A stretch of DNA of 64,000 bases, taken from assembly GCF_000766145.1 (NCBI RefSeq), contig NZ_JNFB01000007.1, positions 26,718 to 90,717 on the forward strand, given 5' to 3'. A program made the translations under genes and the position numbers. The number at the start of each line of letters is the position of its first letter. The stretch's first letter is position 1. Below the pieces are notes generated by a model, which was not told the DNA's origin, ran no database searches, and worked only from the letters and a program-made list of their open reading frames with translations. Below, piece after piece: positions 41,122-51,031 of this stretch. Source of the stretch: Paenilisteria newyorkensis. Its GTDB lineage: Bacteria; Bacillota; Bacilli; Lactobacillales; Listeriaceae.

Positions 41122-42002
41122 ATGTAAAAACAAAGGATAAGATCGCGACCTCCGTTTTCTATTTGATTGCGCTACTCATCGTCGTTATTTTGGCAGGATT
41201 ACTCGGCTATATCTTAGTTCGAGGCGTTCCTCATCTGAGCTGGCATTTCCTAACTTCGCCACCCGAATCATTCAAAGCAGGCGGCGGGATTGGCCCAGAA
41301 ATTTGGAATTCCTTCTACATGCTACTTATCACAATGATTTTATCCGTTCCAATTGCGCTCGGAGCAGGCATCTACATGGCAGAATACGCCCGCAAAAATT
41401 GGATCACAGACTTTATCCGCACAACCATTGAAGTCTTGTCTTCGCTACCGTCGATCGTGGTCGGTTTGTTCGGCTTCTTAATTTTCGTGTTGCAGATGGG
41501 GTGGAGCTTTTCGGTTATTTCCGGGGCGCTGACGCTGACCATCTTTAATCTACCGCTACTCATTCGCGTTATCGAGGAAGCGCTCAATGCTATTCCAAAT
41601 ACGCAACGAGAAGCAGGACTTGCATTAGGCTTGTCGCGCTGGGAAACCATAACACGGGTGCTAGTTCCAGCCGCGCTTCCAGCAATCGTGACCGGGGTTA
41701 TTTTAGCCGCAGGACGCGTGTTTGGTGAAGCAGCCGCCTTAATCTACACTGCTGGGCAAAGTACACCGACACTAAACTTCGGAGACTGGAATCCAATGAA
41801 TCCAACATCACCACTGAACATCTTCCGTCCAGCAGAAACACTTGCCGTTCACATTTGGAAAATTAATGGGGAAGGAATCATGCCTGACGCCGCAGCCGTA
41901 TCCGCGGGAGCGTCCGCCGTACTCATTCTTTCCGTGCTACTTTTCAATATTTTAGCCCGCATTCTAGGAAAATATGTATTCAAAAAGATGACGTCTTCCT
42001 GA
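41118..42002 (+). CDS. pstA: Phosphate ABC transporter permease PstA
   Basis: 294 aa, six membrane helices. EAA loop TQREAGLALGLSRWETITRV. Pairs with PstC to form the phosphate channel. Translationally coupled to pstC by a 4-base overlap. Confidence 0.95.
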   Translation: MNVKTKDKIATSVFYLIALLIVVILAGLLGYILVRGVPHLSWHFLTSPPESFKAGGGIGPEIWNSFYMLLITMILSVPIALGAGIYMAEYARKNWITDFIRTTIEVLSSLPSIVVGLFGFLIFVLQMGWSFSVISGALTLTIFNLPLLIRVIEEALNAIPNTQREAGLALGLSRWETITRVLVPAALPAIVTGVILAAGRVFGEAAALIYTAGQSTPTLNFGDWNPMNPTSPLNIFRPAETLAVHIWKINGEGIMPDAAAVSAGASAVLILSVLLFNILARILGKYVFKKMTSS

Positions 42003-42029
42003 TTTGGCGGACAAAAGGAGTTTTGTAAA

Positions 42030-42848
42030 ATGATGGCAACTACTAATATGTCGTTCGCGATAAACGAAGCAAAAGATGAAATCGTGACAACTGGCGCGCC
42101 TGCGATGGCAACCAATGATTTGCACGTCTATTATGGCGACAACCACGCGATTCAAGGTGTCGATTTAGAATTCCATGAAAACCAAGTGACGGCGCTCATC
42201 GGCCCATCTGGATGCGGAAAATCGACCTACCTTCGCGCACTCAACCGAATGAATGACGAAATCGATGGCTGTCGAATGGAAGGCGAAATTTTATATAACG
42301 GCATCAACATTAACCGCAAAGAAGTGGATTTATACAACGTTCGTAAAGAAATCGGGATGGTGTTTCAAAAGCCGAATCCATTTACGAAATCGATTTTTGA
42401 AAATATTGCATTTAGCTTGAAACGTCACGGCATGAAAAATAAAGCCGAGCTCGCAGAACGTGTCGAGAAAAGCTTGCGTAGCGCCGCGCTTTGGGATGAA
42501 GTCAAAGATGATTTAGGCAAAAGTGCCTTATCATTATCTGGCGGACAACAACAACGCTTATGCATTGCCCGCGCGATTGCGATGCAGCCAGAAGTGTTGC
42601 TACTCGATGAACCAGCCTCCGCGCTCGATCCGATTTCGACGAGTAAGATAGAGGATTTAATCCATGAACTGAAGAAAAAATACACGATTATTATCGTGAC
42701 GCATAACATGCAACAAGCCGCCCGCGTATCCGATCACACCGCTTTTTTCTACCTTGGAAAAGTAGTCGAAGTGACCGATACAGGGACGCTGTTTACGAAT
42801 CCGTCTAATAAGCAGACGCAAGACTATATATCTGGTAATTTTGGATAA
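42030..42848 (+). CDS. pstB1: Phosphate ABC transporter ATPase PstB (copy 1)
   Basis: 272 aa. Walker [11 protein letters not shown] loop MVFQKPNPF, signature [16 protein letters not shown], Walker [14 protein letters not shown]. The first about 28 residues ([20 protein letters not shown]) are an extra leader before the ABC domain compared with copy 2. Ribosome site AAAGGAG 7 bases before ATG 42030. Confidence 0.96.
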   Translation: MMATTNMSFAINEAKDEIVTTGAPAMATNDLHVYYGDNHAIQGVDLEFHENQVTALIGPSGCGKSTYLRALNRMNDEIDGCRMEGEILYNGININRKEVDLYNVRKEIGMVFQKPNPFTKSIFENIAFSLKRHGMKNKAELAERVEKSLRSAALWDEVKDDLGKSALSLSGGQQQRLCIARAIAMQPEVLLLDEPASALDPISTSKIEDLIHELKKKYTIIIVTHNMQQAARVSDHTAFFYLGKVVEVTDTGTLFTNPSNKQTQDYISGNFG

Positions 42849-42873
42849 TAAAAAGAAGAAAGGAGCCACCCAA

Positions 42874-43647
42874 ATGTCAACCATAACCGACACGGAATTT
42901 GTCATCGAAACAAGAGACGTAGACCTATTCTACGGGCAAAAACAAGCGCTAAATAAGATAAGTCTCAACTTCAAAAAAAATCGTGTGACGGCGCTTATAG
43001 GTCCATCTGGATGCGGAAAATCGACTTTTCTGCGCACGTTGAATCGAATGAACGACTTGATTCCAAACGTTACAATCAAAGGCGAGATCAAAGTTGCCGA
43101 CGAAAACATCCAAAGTTCCAAAATCGATACAGTTAATTTGCGCAAAAAAGTCGGGATGGTGTTCCAGCAACCAAACCCGTTTCCATTTTCAATCTATGAT
43201 AACGTCGCTTACGGTCCAAGAACCCACGGCGTCAAAAATAAGAAAAAACTAGATGAAATCGTGGAACGAAGCCTGCGACAAGCGGCACTTTGGGATGAAG
43301 TGCACGATCGCTTGCACAAATCAGCGCTCGGCATGTCTGGCGGACAACAACAACGGCTCTGCATCGCCCGCGTTTTAGCGGTACAGCCAGAAGTTATTCT
43401 AATGGATGAGCCAACTTCCGCGCTCGACCCAATCTCCACAGCAAAAATGGAAAATCTGATTTTAGAGTTGAAAAAAGATTACACGATTGTTATTGTGACG
43501 CATAATATGCAACAAGCATCGCGTATTTCTGATGAGACAGCCTTTTTCCTCAACGGAGAAATCATTGAATTCACTGATACAAGCACCATTTTCACGAATC
43601 CAGCAGAACAACAAACGCAAGACTATATCTCAGGAAGATTTGGATAA
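42874..43647 (+). CDS. pstB2: Phosphate ABC transporter ATPase PstB (copy 2)
   Basis: 257 aa tandem paralogue of the preceding gene. Walker [10 protein letters not shown], signature [16 protein letters not shown], Walker [14 protein letters not shown]. Start at ATG 42874, 8 bases after AAAGGAG; the frame is open back to TTG 42841 but that would overlap pstB1. Two PstB genes are common in Bacillota; which pairs with PstCA under which condition is unknown. Confidence 0.95.
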   Translation: MSTITDTEFVIETRDVDLFYGQKQALNKISLNFKKNRVTALIGPSGCGKSTFLRTLNRMNDLIPNVTIKGEIKVADENIQSSKIDTVNLRKKVGMVFQQPNPFPFSIYDNVAYGPRTHGVKNKKKLDEIVERSLRQAALWDEVHDRLHKSALGMSGGQQQRLCIARVLAVQPEVILMDEPTSALDPISTAKMENLILELKKDYTIVIVTHNMQQASRISDETAFFLNGEIIEFTDTSTIFTNPAEQQTQDYISGRFG

Positions 43648-43659
43648 GGAGCGAAGCAT

Positions 43660-44319
43660 ATGCCAGTTAGAAAAATTTTTAATGAGCAGTTAAACGAGTT
43701 GCACCAACATTTACTCGAGATGGGAATGCTAGTCAACGAGGCGATTTACAAAGCTGTTAAGTCTCTTGTTAATCGGGATCATGAACTAGCGGAAAACGTC
43801 ATTGCAAGCGACCGAGCCATCAATAATATGGAATTGGCGTTGGAACAAAGATCCTTTGAACTCATTGCCCTCCAACAACCGGTAGGCATTGACCTTCGCA
43901 AAATTGTCACGGTTTTAAAAGCAAGTTCTGATTTAGAGCGAATCGGTGACCACGCCGTCAGCATCGCTAAAACAACGATCTTAGTCGGTCGTACCAAAGT
44001 CGTGAAGCCAATCCCAGAAATTCAAGAGATGGGCGATATCGTCAAAATAATGGTACATGACGTTCTAAAAGCTTATCTGGCGGAGGACGAGGAGGCAGCG
44101 CGTGAAATAGCATCGCGAGATAATGAAGTCGATAAACTGCAACGCGTCATTTATACAAAATGTATCCATTTCATGCAAGAAGATCCTGATCATTTAGAAG
44201 AAATTTCGTACTTACTTCTTGTCGCGCAATATTTAGAGCGGATTGGTGATTATGTAACAAACGTCTGCGAATGGATTGTCTATTTGAAGAGCGGCGAAAT
44301 TGAAGAACTGAATAACTGA
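43660..44319 (+). CDS. phoU: Phosphate signalling protein PhoU
   Basis: 219 aa, two three-helix PhoU repeats (about 1-105 and 115-210), each with the acidic metal-binding E/DxxxD pattern (SSDLERIGDHAVSIA and AQYLERIGDYVTNVC). Links the Pst transporter to PhoR and represses the Pho response when phosphate is plentiful. Last gene of the pst operon. Confidence 0.94.
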   Translation: MPVRKIFNEQLNELHQHLLEMGMLVNEAIYKAVKSLVNRDHELAENVIASDRAINNMELALEQRSFELIALQQPVGIDLRKIVTVLKASSDLERIGDHAVSIAKTTILVGRTKVVKPIPEIQEMGDIVKIMVHDVLKAYLAEDEEAAREIASRDNEVDKLQRVIYTKCIHFMQEDPDHLEEISYLLLVAQYLERIGDYVTNVCEWIVYLKSGEIEELNN

Positions 44320-44326
44320 TACACGA

Positions 44327-44360
44327 AAAAACTCTGTCACGTTGCTGTGGCAGAGTTTTT
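44327..44360. terminator. Bidirectional terminator between phoU and XRE gene
   Basis: AAAAACTCTGTCAC (44327-44340) pairs with GTGGCAGAGTTTTT (44347-44360), one wobble, 6-base loop; A and T runs on both sides serve both convergent genes. Confidence 0.92.
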
Positions 44361-44367
44361 CGATGTA

Positions 44368-44763
44368 TCAATTATTTAATTTCCGAGCTTGTTTCAAAGT
44401 GAATTCAAGGGAATCCATAATAAATTCCGTCGTTTCTTCCTGTAAGTACTCCCCGTTTAAATGTTGATGTTCCTCGTAACGCAAATCCTCAATTATTTTC
44501 TCGATTCGTTTTGCAATGTCGTTCTTTTCTTTTGTTGTGACCGGTTTATATGAGGGTTCACTATTTTGGCCAATTAAATAATCTACCGAAACATCAAATA
44601 ACGTTGCAATATGGCGAACCGTATCCAAATCCGGTTCTCGAATACCATACTCCCAGTTACCGTATGTAGAAGGGGCCTTCAGTCCGAGTCTTCTCGCTGT
44701 TTCGGCTTTCGACCAGCCTTGCTTTTCCCTTAAAACTGTCAATCGTCCGCTTAAATCTGGCAT
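44368..44763 (-). CDS. XRE-family helix-turn-helix regulator
   Basis: 131 aa. HTH_3 domain at 5-62 (RLTVLREKQGWSKAETARRLG, STYGNWEYGIREPDLDTVRHIATLFDVSVDYLIG). The C-terminal helical tail (about 75-131) is charged and of unknown function. Resembles phage-repressor-like transcription factors; its target is not evident. Ribosome site AGGAGTG before the ATG. Divergent from the ArsR gene but with a separate promoter. Confidence 0.85.
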   Translation of the reverse strand: MPDLSGRLTVLREKQGWSKAETARRLGLKAPSTYGNWEYGIREPDLDTVRHIATLFDVSVDYLIGQNSEPSYKPVTTKEKNDIAKRIEKIIEDLRYEEHQHLNGEYLQEETTEFIMDSLEFTLKQARKLNN

Positions 44764-44783
44764 GCTATCACTCCTTTGTGTAA

Positions 44784-44789
44784 ATTATA
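44784..44789 (-). promoter_or_regulatory. Promoter -10 of the XRE gene
   Basis: Reads TGATATAAT on the minus strand (perfect -10 with TG extension), about 20 bases before the gene start. Confidence 0.55.
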
Positions 44790-44880
44790 TCATGATTTTG
44801 CGGATTGAGCTCTTTTTTTACATAAATAAACTCATTTTGTACATAATGATTGAAATACTTGCAATTTTATCGAATCTATA

Positions 44881-44910
44881 TTAATATATGTGTATATAAA
44901 CATATATTAA
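44881..44910. promoter_or_regulatory. ArsR/CzrA operator 1
   Basis: TTAATATATGT (44881-44891) and ACATATATTAA (44900-44910): an 11-bp perfect inverted repeat with an 8-base centre, upstream of the ArsR gene promoter. Matches the AT-rich palindromes bound by SmtB/CzrA-type repressors. Confidence 0.65.
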
Positions 44911-44929
44911 AAATTATCCCATTTAAACC

Positions 44930-44977
44930 TTGCTAAGTTTCCTTTTTTGGTCTATTATATGTGTATATGAACATATA
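44930..44977 (+). promoter_or_regulatory. Promoter and operator 2 of the metal-efflux operon
   Basis: TTGCTA (44930-44935), 17-base spacer, TATTAT (44953-44958). Overlapping the -10 and start point is TATATGT-N8-ACATATA (44956-44977), same spacing and core as operator 1. Repressor binding would block transcription of the sensor gene and ATPase. Confidence 0.75.
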
Positions 44978-44998
44978 CGAGAATTGGAGTGATAAGAG

Positions 44999-45307
44999 AT
45001 GGAACAAAGCAAGCAACTATTAGGCGAAGAAACACTTTTTGGTGTGACACAGATTTTTAAAGCATTGGCAGATCCGACGCGCGTGCAAATTTTGAACCTC
45101 GTGCAAGATCAAGAGTATTCGGTGAACGATATTGCGCGGACGCTAGGTTTCAATCAGACAACGGTTTCCCATCAATTACGCTTTTTAAAGAATTTACGCT
45201 TGGTAAAATCAAGACGCGAAGGTACAACGATTTATTATACGCAAGACGACAACCACGTTCTGGAACTGCTCTCACAAGCGATTAGGCACGTGGAACACAC
45301 AAATTGA
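44999..45307 (+). CDS. czrA: CzrA-like ArsR-family metal sensor
   Basis: 102 aa winged helix (about 15-82; [28 protein letters not shown]). The dimer-interface helix carries Asp84, His86, His97 and His100, exactly the alpha-5 zinc/cobalt ligands of CzrA. It lacks the N-terminal cysteines and the alpha-3 CxC motif of cadmium/lead sensors such as CadC. It likely releases its operators on Zn(II) or Co(II). Operon with the ATPase 18 bases downstream. Confidence 0.87.
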   Translation: MEQSKQLLGEETLFGVTQIFKALADPTRVQILNLVQDQEYSVNDIARTLGFNQTTVSHQLRFLKNLRLVKSRREGTTIYYTQDDNHVLELLSQAIRHVEHTN

Positions 45308-45325
45308 GAAGGGACGAGGAGGACA

Positions 45326-47413
45326 ATGGCAGAGTTCAAATTAACCGGGCTTTCCTGTGCGCACTGTGCGCAAGAGATGGAAGCCGAGATGAAGAAGTTG
45401 AAGCACGGCAAGGATGCGAAAGTACTCTATAACTCTGGGAAAATGGTTATTTCGAATAAGATGGAAATGGTGGATGTGGAGAAAATATTGAAACAAGAAG
45501 GTGTTTCTGTCGTGCAACCAGATGGAGATCACGATCATGACCATGACCATAGCCACGGTGACACAAAACTCATTGTTCAGATTGTCATTTCAACGTTGCT
45601 ATTCTTCCTCGCCTTTTTTACAGATAAATATATGCCAACCTGGGGATCGTTCAGCATTTATTTCGTTGCGGCGGCACTCAGCGGATACCAAACGTTTTTC
45701 AAAGGACTTAAGAACTTATTTCGTTTGAAGTTTAACATCGATACGTTGATGACGGTTGCGCTAGTTGGTGCTTTTATTATCGGGGATTGGCGCGAAGGAA
45801 CGGTTGTCGCGATATTATTCGGAGTGAATGAGTATCTAGAAGGCTTCGGCATGCGGCAAGCACGCAAATCGATGGCAGAATTACTCAAAGTCGTGCCAAA
45901 AACGGCGAACCTTTTAAAAGATGGCGTTGCAACGGAAGTACCAATTAATGACTTACAGCTCGGTGATATTATTTTGATAAAAGCCGGTGGAAAAGTACCG
46001 TCTGACGCTGTAATTGTGGACGGGAAAAGTTCTGTAAACGAAGCCGCAATAACTGGTGAATCGATGCCGGTGGAAAAACAAATTGGTGACGCTTTGTTCG
46101 GCGGTTCAGTCAATAACGAAGGAACGCTAAAAGCTGAGATTACAGCGGTTTACGAGGATTCATCGCTAGCTAAAATTTTGCATTTAGTAGAAGAAGCGCA
46201 GGAAACGAAGACACCGACGGAACTATTCATCGATCGATTTGCCAAATATTACACACCGATCATTATGCTATTCGCCGTATTAGTGACTATCGTGCCACCA
46301 CTTTTCTTCGGAGGAGCTTGGGGTCACTGGGTTTACGAAGGACTCGCAGTATTAATTATCGGCTGTCCGTGCGCGCTAATCCTTTCCTCGCCAGTCGCGA
46401 TTGTATCTGGCATTACGCGCAGTGCCAAGAATGGTGTTTTGATCAAAGGCGGCGTTTTCCTAGAGCAACTCGCTAAAACGAAACAAATCGCGTTTGATAA
46501 AACGGGCACACTGACAGAAGGAAAACCAGCTGTCGAAAAAGAAATCGTGTATGATGAAGCGAACTTTTTCCGAATTTCCAGTATGATGGAACAGAGCTCA
46601 GGGCATCCAATCGCAGCAGCAATCATCGCTCGCATCGGTGCGGTTGATGCAGAAATGGACAATTTAACAACGGTCGGCGGAAAAGGACTCATCGGCACAT
46701 TCGAGGGCAAGCAATATTTCTTGGGCAATGAGCAACAAATCCCAGAATCGAGTTGGACAGACGCGGCTAGAACAGACGTTAACGCATTGAAAGAAGCAGG
46801 CTATACGGTCGTTATTACCGCATCAGAAACCGCGATTCTCGGCATGTTTGGTATTCAAGATGCTTTGCGCAAAGAGAGCAAGCAACTCGTGACCCAGCTC
46901 CATCAAGCAGGTATGACCAATATCATCATGCTAACTGGCGACCACGAAAAAACCGCTGAAAAAGTAGCAAAAGAAATCGGCATCGACCACTACTACGCCA
47001 GTTTGCTACCAGAAGATAAGCTGACAAAAATCGGCGACCTTCAAGCCCAAAACGGCAGTATTGCAATGGTTGGCGATGGCATCAACGACTCCCCAGCCCT
47101 TGCAACCGCAGACCTCGGCATCGCGATGGGGAAAGGAACAGACAGCGCGATTGAAGTAGCAGATATCGTACTCATGCAAGACCATTTAGGCAAATTACCA
47201 ATCACCGTAAAAATTGCTAAAAAAGTAAGGTTCGTCGTAGGATTCAATATCGCCTTCGCGTTAGGCCTCAAAATCGTGGCGCTCCTACTCGCGCTAACAG
47301 GCTATCTAACTCTATGGATGGCAATCATGGCAGATATGGGCGCTACCATCGTCGTAACCATCTTTGGACTCTCCATCTTATTCCGAAGTAAAGTCGAAAA
47401 AGAAATCAAATAA
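45326..47413 (+). CDS. P1B-type heavy-metal-efflux ATPase (Zn/Cd/Co)
   Basis: 695 aa. N-terminal metal-binding domain with Cys11 and Cys14 (LSCAHCAQE), then a His/Asp-rich stretch near 72-83 (DGDHDHDHDHSHGD). Eight membrane helices; the ion-pathway motif CPC is in IGCPCALILSSP. Phosphorylation site DKTGTLTEGKP near 391, hinge GDGINDSPAL. The P1B-2 type signature plus the CzrA-like sensor suggests Zn(II) export, with Cd and Co possible. Probably accessory: from memory the module is not at this place in L. monocytogenes. Confidence 0.9.
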   Translation: MAEFKLTGLSCAHCAQEMEAEMKKLKHGKDAKVLYNSGKMVISNKMEMVDVEKILKQEGVSVVQPDGDHDHDHDHSHGDTKLIVQIVISTLLFFLAFFTDKYMPTWGSFSIYFVAAALSGYQTFFKGLKNLFRLKFNIDTLMTVALVGAFIIGDWREGTVVAILFGVNEYLEGFGMRQARKSMAELLKVVPKTANLLKDGVATEVPINDLQLGDIILIKAGGKVPSDAVIVDGKSSVNEAAITGESMPVEKQIGDALFGGSVNNEGTLKAEITAVYEDSSLAKILHLVEEAQETKTPTELFIDRFAKYYTPIIMLFAVLVTIVPPLFFGGAWGHWVYEGLAVLIIGCPCALILSSPVAIVSGITRSAKNGVLIKGGVFLEQLAKTKQIAFDKTGTLTEGKPAVEKEIVYDEANFFRISSMMEQSSGHPIAAAIIARIGAVDAEMDNLTTVGGKGLIGTFEGKQYFLGNEQQIPESSWTDAARTDVNALKEAGYTVVITASETAILGMFGIQDALRKESKQLVTQLHQAGMTNIIMLTGDHEKTAEKVAKEIGIDHYYASLLPEDKLTKIGDLQAQNGSIAMVGDGINDSPALATADLGIAMGKGTDSAIEVADIVLMQDHLGKLPITVKIAKKVRFVVGFNIAFALGLKIVALLLALTGYLTLWMAIMADMGATIVVTIFGLSILFRSKVEKEIK

Positions 47414-47419
47414 GCAAGC

Positions 47420-47452
47420 AAAAACAAGGAGTAGCAATGCTTCTTGTTTTTC
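47420..47452 (+). terminator. Terminator after the metal ATPase gene
   Basis: AAAAACAAGGAG (47420-47431) with CTTCTTGTTTTT (47440-47451), one wobble, 8-base loop. Confidence 0.85.
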
Positions 47453-47555
47453 TTGAAATAAACCGATAAACCGCATACCATCAAGTGTTTTAGGTTGCTA
47501 TCAACACGTATCCTCGTTATACTAGTAAAAAAAGAAAGCCATTTGGGGGAAGAAC

Positions 47556-47939
47556 ATGAAGCAACTATCTAATAGCAAAAAAATTATCGTTATTTTAGGC
47601 ATCATAGCTCTACTCGCCGTCTCTGTTGCAGCAGTGATGTTCAACGATGACCTAATATCCGTCATCATCATTTCCATCGTCCAATTCATTTTGATCCAAG
47701 CGGTTTGCTATGTCGGCATTTATTCCGTTATGAAAGTTGGCGTCACACGCGGGCACAAATTATTCACATGGGGAATCTTGACGACACTTATTTTTATGGG
47801 ACTCATCTATATTTTTGCAGCAGATAATTTCAGGCAATATTCGGCGGCTATTATCGCCTTACTTGGCTTCAGTTCAGCGTTAATCATGCGTGAAGTAGAA
47901 AACACGCATCCAGATAATAAAAAACAAGAAGAACAATGA
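47556..47939 (+). CDS. Unrecognised four-helix membrane protein
   Basis: 127 aa with four hydrophobic stretches (about 9-27, 32-58, 68-88, 95-112) and a charged C-terminal tail. I do not recognise the family. Clear ribosome site (GGGGGAAG) before ATG 47556. The HD hydrolase starts 14 bases downstream, so the two are probably cotranscribed. Confidence 0.65.
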   Translation: MKQLSNSKKIIVILGIIALLAVSVAAVMFNDDLISVIIISIVQFILIQAVCYVGIYSVMKVGVTRGHKLFTWGILTTLIFMGLIYIFAADNFRQYSAAIIALLGFSSALIMREVENTHPDNKKQEEQ

Positions 47940-47952
47940 GGAGTGAAACAAA

Positions 47953-48603
47953 ATGGGAATCCATCAATATTTTCGTAGTTTATCAGATTTAGAGAATATT
48001 TATCGCTGTCCAGGCAAGTTCAAATACCAAGAACACTCAGTCGCGGAACACTCATTCAAAGTCACCCAAGTCGCACAGTTTCTAGGCAATGTAGAAGAAC
48101 AAGCTGGACAAACCGTCAATTGGCGCGCCTTATATGAAAAAGCGCTGAACCACGACTATCCAGAACTGTTCATTGGAGATATCAAAACACCCGTCAAATA
48201 TGCGACCGCAGAACTTCGCGAAATGTTGTCAGAAGTAGAAGAAACGATGACGCGAAACTTCATTAATAATGAGATTCCACAAGAGTTCCAAGCCATCTAT
48301 CACGTGTTGCTTAAAGAAGGCAAAGACGACACGCTAGAAGGCCAAATTTTGGCGGTGGCAGATAAAGTAGACCTACTTTACGAATCATTCGGCGAAATCC
48401 AGAAAGGCAACCCAGAACCAACATTCACAAAAATTTACAGCGAGGCATTAGAAACCATTTACCAATTCCGCGACATGAACTGCGTCCAGTACTTCTTACG
48501 TGAAATATTGCCAGATCTACTCGCCGAAAAAGGTATTGAAAAAACAGATTTACCAGCTTTAACAGATGAAATTAAAGCACGCGTTTTAAAAGCAGACAGT
48601 TAA
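47953..48603 (+). CDS. HD-domain hydrolase (YfbR-like)
   Basis: 216 aa. HD superfamily: His in HSVAEHSFKVTQVA, the HD pair in ALNHDYPELFIGDI and a later Asp in ILAVADKVDLLYE complete the metal site. Closest in pattern to YfbR 5'-deoxynucleotidases, which remove phosphate from dNMPs; that substrate is inferred. AGGAGTG precedes the ATG. Confidence 0.8.
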   Translation: MGIHQYFRSLSDLENIYRCPGKFKYQEHSVAEHSFKVTQVAQFLGNVEEQAGQTVNWRALYEKALNHDYPELFIGDIKTPVKYATAELREMLSEVEETMTRNFINNEIPQEFQAIYHVLLKEGKDDTLEGQILAVADKVDLLYESFGEIQKGNPEPTFTKIYSEALETIYQFRDMNCVQYFLREILPDLLAEKGIEKTDLPALTDEIKARVLKADS

Positions 48604-48624
48604 AAAAGAGGGAGAGCGAAGCCT

Positions 48625-48867
48625 ATGTGGGATCAGCTAATTTCGGCGTTAATTTTTCCAGGATTGTTGGTTATTATATTATCTCGAATGACGTACCAAC
48701 GCTTTGTAGGTTTAGGACTCACCGTGATTTTAATAGCTGTTTCCGCTCGCATGGGTTTCACGAACACCTGGTGGCTCATATGTTTAGACGCGATTTCGAT
48801 GACCCTCGGGTTCTTCCTAGCAACACGAATGCTTGGCAGATTGCGTCAAGCAGATAAAGAAGCGTAA
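48625..48867 (+). CDS. csbA: CsbA-like small membrane protein
   Basis: 80 aa with three hydrophobic segments (about 5-20, 26-42, 48-68). Similar in size, pattern and place (directly before uvrBA) to CsbA, a SigB-controlled protein of unknown function in B. subtilis. I did not find a SigB promoter directly before this copy, so it may be read with the HD gene 21 bases upstream. Confidence 0.8.
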   Translation: MWDQLISALIFPGLLVIILSRMTYQRFVGLGLTVILIAVSARMGFTNTWWLICLDAISMTLGFFLATRMLGRLRQADKEA

Positions 48868-48889
48868 AAAAAGACGCATATTATGATGA

Positions 48890-48917
48890 AAAGGCTTTGC
48901 TTAACGGCGGAGCCTTT
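48890..48917 (+). terminator. Possible weak terminator after csbA
   Basis: AAAGGCT (48890-48896) with AGCCTTT (48911-48917), 14-base loop, without a U-tract. Confidence 0.3.
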
Positions 48918-48932
48918 CGTACTACACGAATG

Positions 48933-48978
48933 CGAAAATATGTTCGCTTTTTGCTAGCGGATTTAGTCAGATTATGAT
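48933..48978 (+). promoter_or_regulatory. LexA (SOS) box and promoter of uvrBA
   Basis: CGAAAATATGTTCG (48933-48946) matches the Gram-positive LexA box CGAAC-N4-GTTCG at 9 of 10 fixed bases. TTGCTA (48951-48956), 16-base spacer, TATGAT (48973-48978) form the promoter immediately after it. uvrBA is a standard SOS target in Bacillales. Confidence 0.8.
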
Positions 48979-49048
48979 AAAATGAATACAAGTGATGAGT
49001 CTGGGATTTGCCTAGACTCACTTTCGTTTTGCTAAAGGAGGAAAAAAG

Positions 49049-51025
49049 GTGAAGGATACATTTCAACTAGTTTCGAAATATACGCCACAAGGGGACCAAC
49101 CGAAAGCAATCGAGAAATTGGTTGCCGGCCTTAGAAGTGGTATAAAACATCAGACCTTACTTGGAGCAACGGGAACGGGGAAGACGTTTACGGTTTCTAA
49201 TGTGATTCAAGAAGTTAATAAACCAACGCTCGTCATTGCACACAATAAGACTTTGGCAGGGCAATTATATAGTGAATTCAAAGAGTTTTTTCCGAATAAT
49301 GCGGTAGAGTATTTCGTGAGTTACTATGACTACTACCAACCGGAAGCTTACGTACCGCAAACAGATACGTTCATAGAGAAGGATTCCAGTGTGAACGATG
49401 AAATTGATAAATTGCGACATTCTGCAACAGCATCCTTGTTTGAGCGGCGTGATGTCATTATCATAGCCAGTGTTTCCTGTATTTATGGCTTGGGTTCGCC
49501 GGAGGAATATGGCGCTATGCTCGTTTCCTTACGACCTGGAATGGAGATTAGTCGCGATCAGTTGTTGCGCGATTTAGTAGAAATACAGTATGATCGCAAT
49601 GATATTGATTTCCAGCGAGGTCGTTTTCGTGTCCGCGGCGATGTGGTAGAGATTTTCCCAGCATCCCGTGATGAACACTGTATGCGTGTGGAGTTTTTTG
49701 GTGATGAAATTGAGCGAATTCGTGAAGTAGATGCGTTGACGGGTGAAATCATCGGGGAGCGAGAACACGTTTCTATTTTCCCAGCATCCCACTTTGTGAC
49801 GCGCCCAGATATTATGCAAAAGGCGATCGTGAATATTAAGGCGGAGCTAGAGGACCGTTTGAAAGTATTGCGTGCTGATAATAAATTGTTAGAGGCGCAA
49901 CGTTTGGAGCAACGTACGAATTATGATATTGAAATGATGGAAGAGATGGGCTATTGTTCAGGCGTTGAGAACTATTCACGTCATTTAGGCTTGCGAGAAG
50001 CTGGCTCTACACCTTATACTTTGCTAGACTTTTTCCCAGACGATTTTCAAATAGTAATTGATGAATCCCATGTCACGATGCCGCAAATTCGAGGTATGTA
50101 CAACGGGGACCAAGCGCGTAAACAAATGCTAGTAGATCACGGTTTCAGGCTGCCCTCGGCGTTGGATAATCGTCCATTACGCTTGGAGGAATTTGAGAAA
50201 CATGTCAATCAAATTATGTACATCTCAGCGACACCAGGACCGTATGAACTGGCTTTAAATCCGGATGTGATTCAACAAATCATTCGTCCTACCGGTCTTC
50301 TCGATCCGATTATCGAAATTCGACCAATCGAAGGACAAATTGATGATTTGATAGATGAAATAAATGAGCGTATTAAGAAGAATGAACGCGTCCTGATTAC
50401 GACGCTGACGAAAAAAATGTCAGAGGATTTGACGGATTACTTGAAAGAAACGGGTATCAAGGTACAATACCTGCATTCAGAAGTTAAGACGTTGGAACGG
50501 ATTGAAATCATCCGAGACTTGCGACTAGGCGTATATGATGTACTTGTCGGAATCAACTTACTGCGTGAAGGAATCGATATACCTGAGGTTTCATTAGTTA
50601 CGATTCTTGATGCAGACAAGGAAGGTTTTCTTCGCTCTGAGCGTTCTCTCGTTCAAACAATCGGTCGTGCCGCGCGTAATCAGAATGGTAAAGTTATTAT
50701 GTACGCAGATAAGATGACCGACTCGATGAAATTTGCGATTAGCGAAACAGCGCGTCGCCGTGAAATACAAGAGGCTTACAATTTAGAGCACGGCATTACT
50801 CCACAAACGATTATTAAAGACGTTCGAGGTGTCATCGCCACAACAACTGCTGCTGAAACAAGAGAAGCTGAGCACTTGAAAGACCTTAGCAAGATGAACA
50901 AGAAAGAGCGAATGGCATTTATAGAAGAATTAGAACATGAAATGAAAGATGCGGCAAAAGCACTTGACTTTGAACGTGCAGCGCAACTTCGCGATACCAT
51001 ACTCGAGTTAAAAGCGGAAGGATGA
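49049..51025 (+). CDS. uvrB: Excinuclease ABC subunit B
   Basis: 658 aa. Damage-verifying helicase-like subunit of nucleotide excision repair. Walker [13 protein letters not shown] near 38-49, beta-hairpin motif [12 protein letters not shown] near 92-103, DEAD-like IDESHV, motif [11 protein letters not shown], and a C-terminal UVR domain (about 620-658) that contacts UvrC. GTG start at 49049 with AAAGGAGG 7 bases before. Confidence 0.98.
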   Translation: MKDTFQLVSKYTPQGDQPKAIEKLVAGLRSGIKHQTLLGATGTGKTFTVSNVIQEVNKPTLVIAHNKTLAGQLYSEFKEFFPNNAVEYFVSYYDYYQPEAYVPQTDTFIEKDSSVNDEIDKLRHSATASLFERRDVIIIASVSCIYGLGSPEEYGAMLVSLRPGMEISRDQLLRDLVEIQYDRNDIDFQRGRFRVRGDVVEIFPASRDEHCMRVEFFGDEIERIREVDALTGEIIGEREHVSIFPASHFVTRPDIMQKAIVNIKAELEDRLKVLRADNKLLEAQRLEQRTNYDIEMMEEMGYCSGVENYSRHLGLREAGSTPYTLLDFFPDDFQIVIDESHVTMPQIRGMYNGDQARKQMLVDHGFRLPSALDNRPLRLEEFEKHVNQIMYISATPGPYELALNPDVIQQIIRPTGLLDPIIEIRPIEGQIDDLIDEINERIKKNERVLITTLTKKMSEDLTDYLKETGIKVQYLHSEVKTLERIEIIRDLRLGVYDVLVGINLLREGIDIPEVSLVTILDADKEGFLRSERSLVQTIGRAARNQNGKVIMYADKMTDSMKFAISETARRREIQEAYNLEHGITPQTIIKDVRGVIATTTAAETREAEHLKDLSKMNKKERMAFIEELEHEMKDAAKALDFERAAQLRDTILELKAEG

Positions 51026-51031
51026 TTAGAG

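Noticed and set aside
42030..43647. Tandem pstB copies as an assembly duplication
   Set aside because: The two proteins differ throughout and have different N-termini; paired pstB genes are common in Bacillota.
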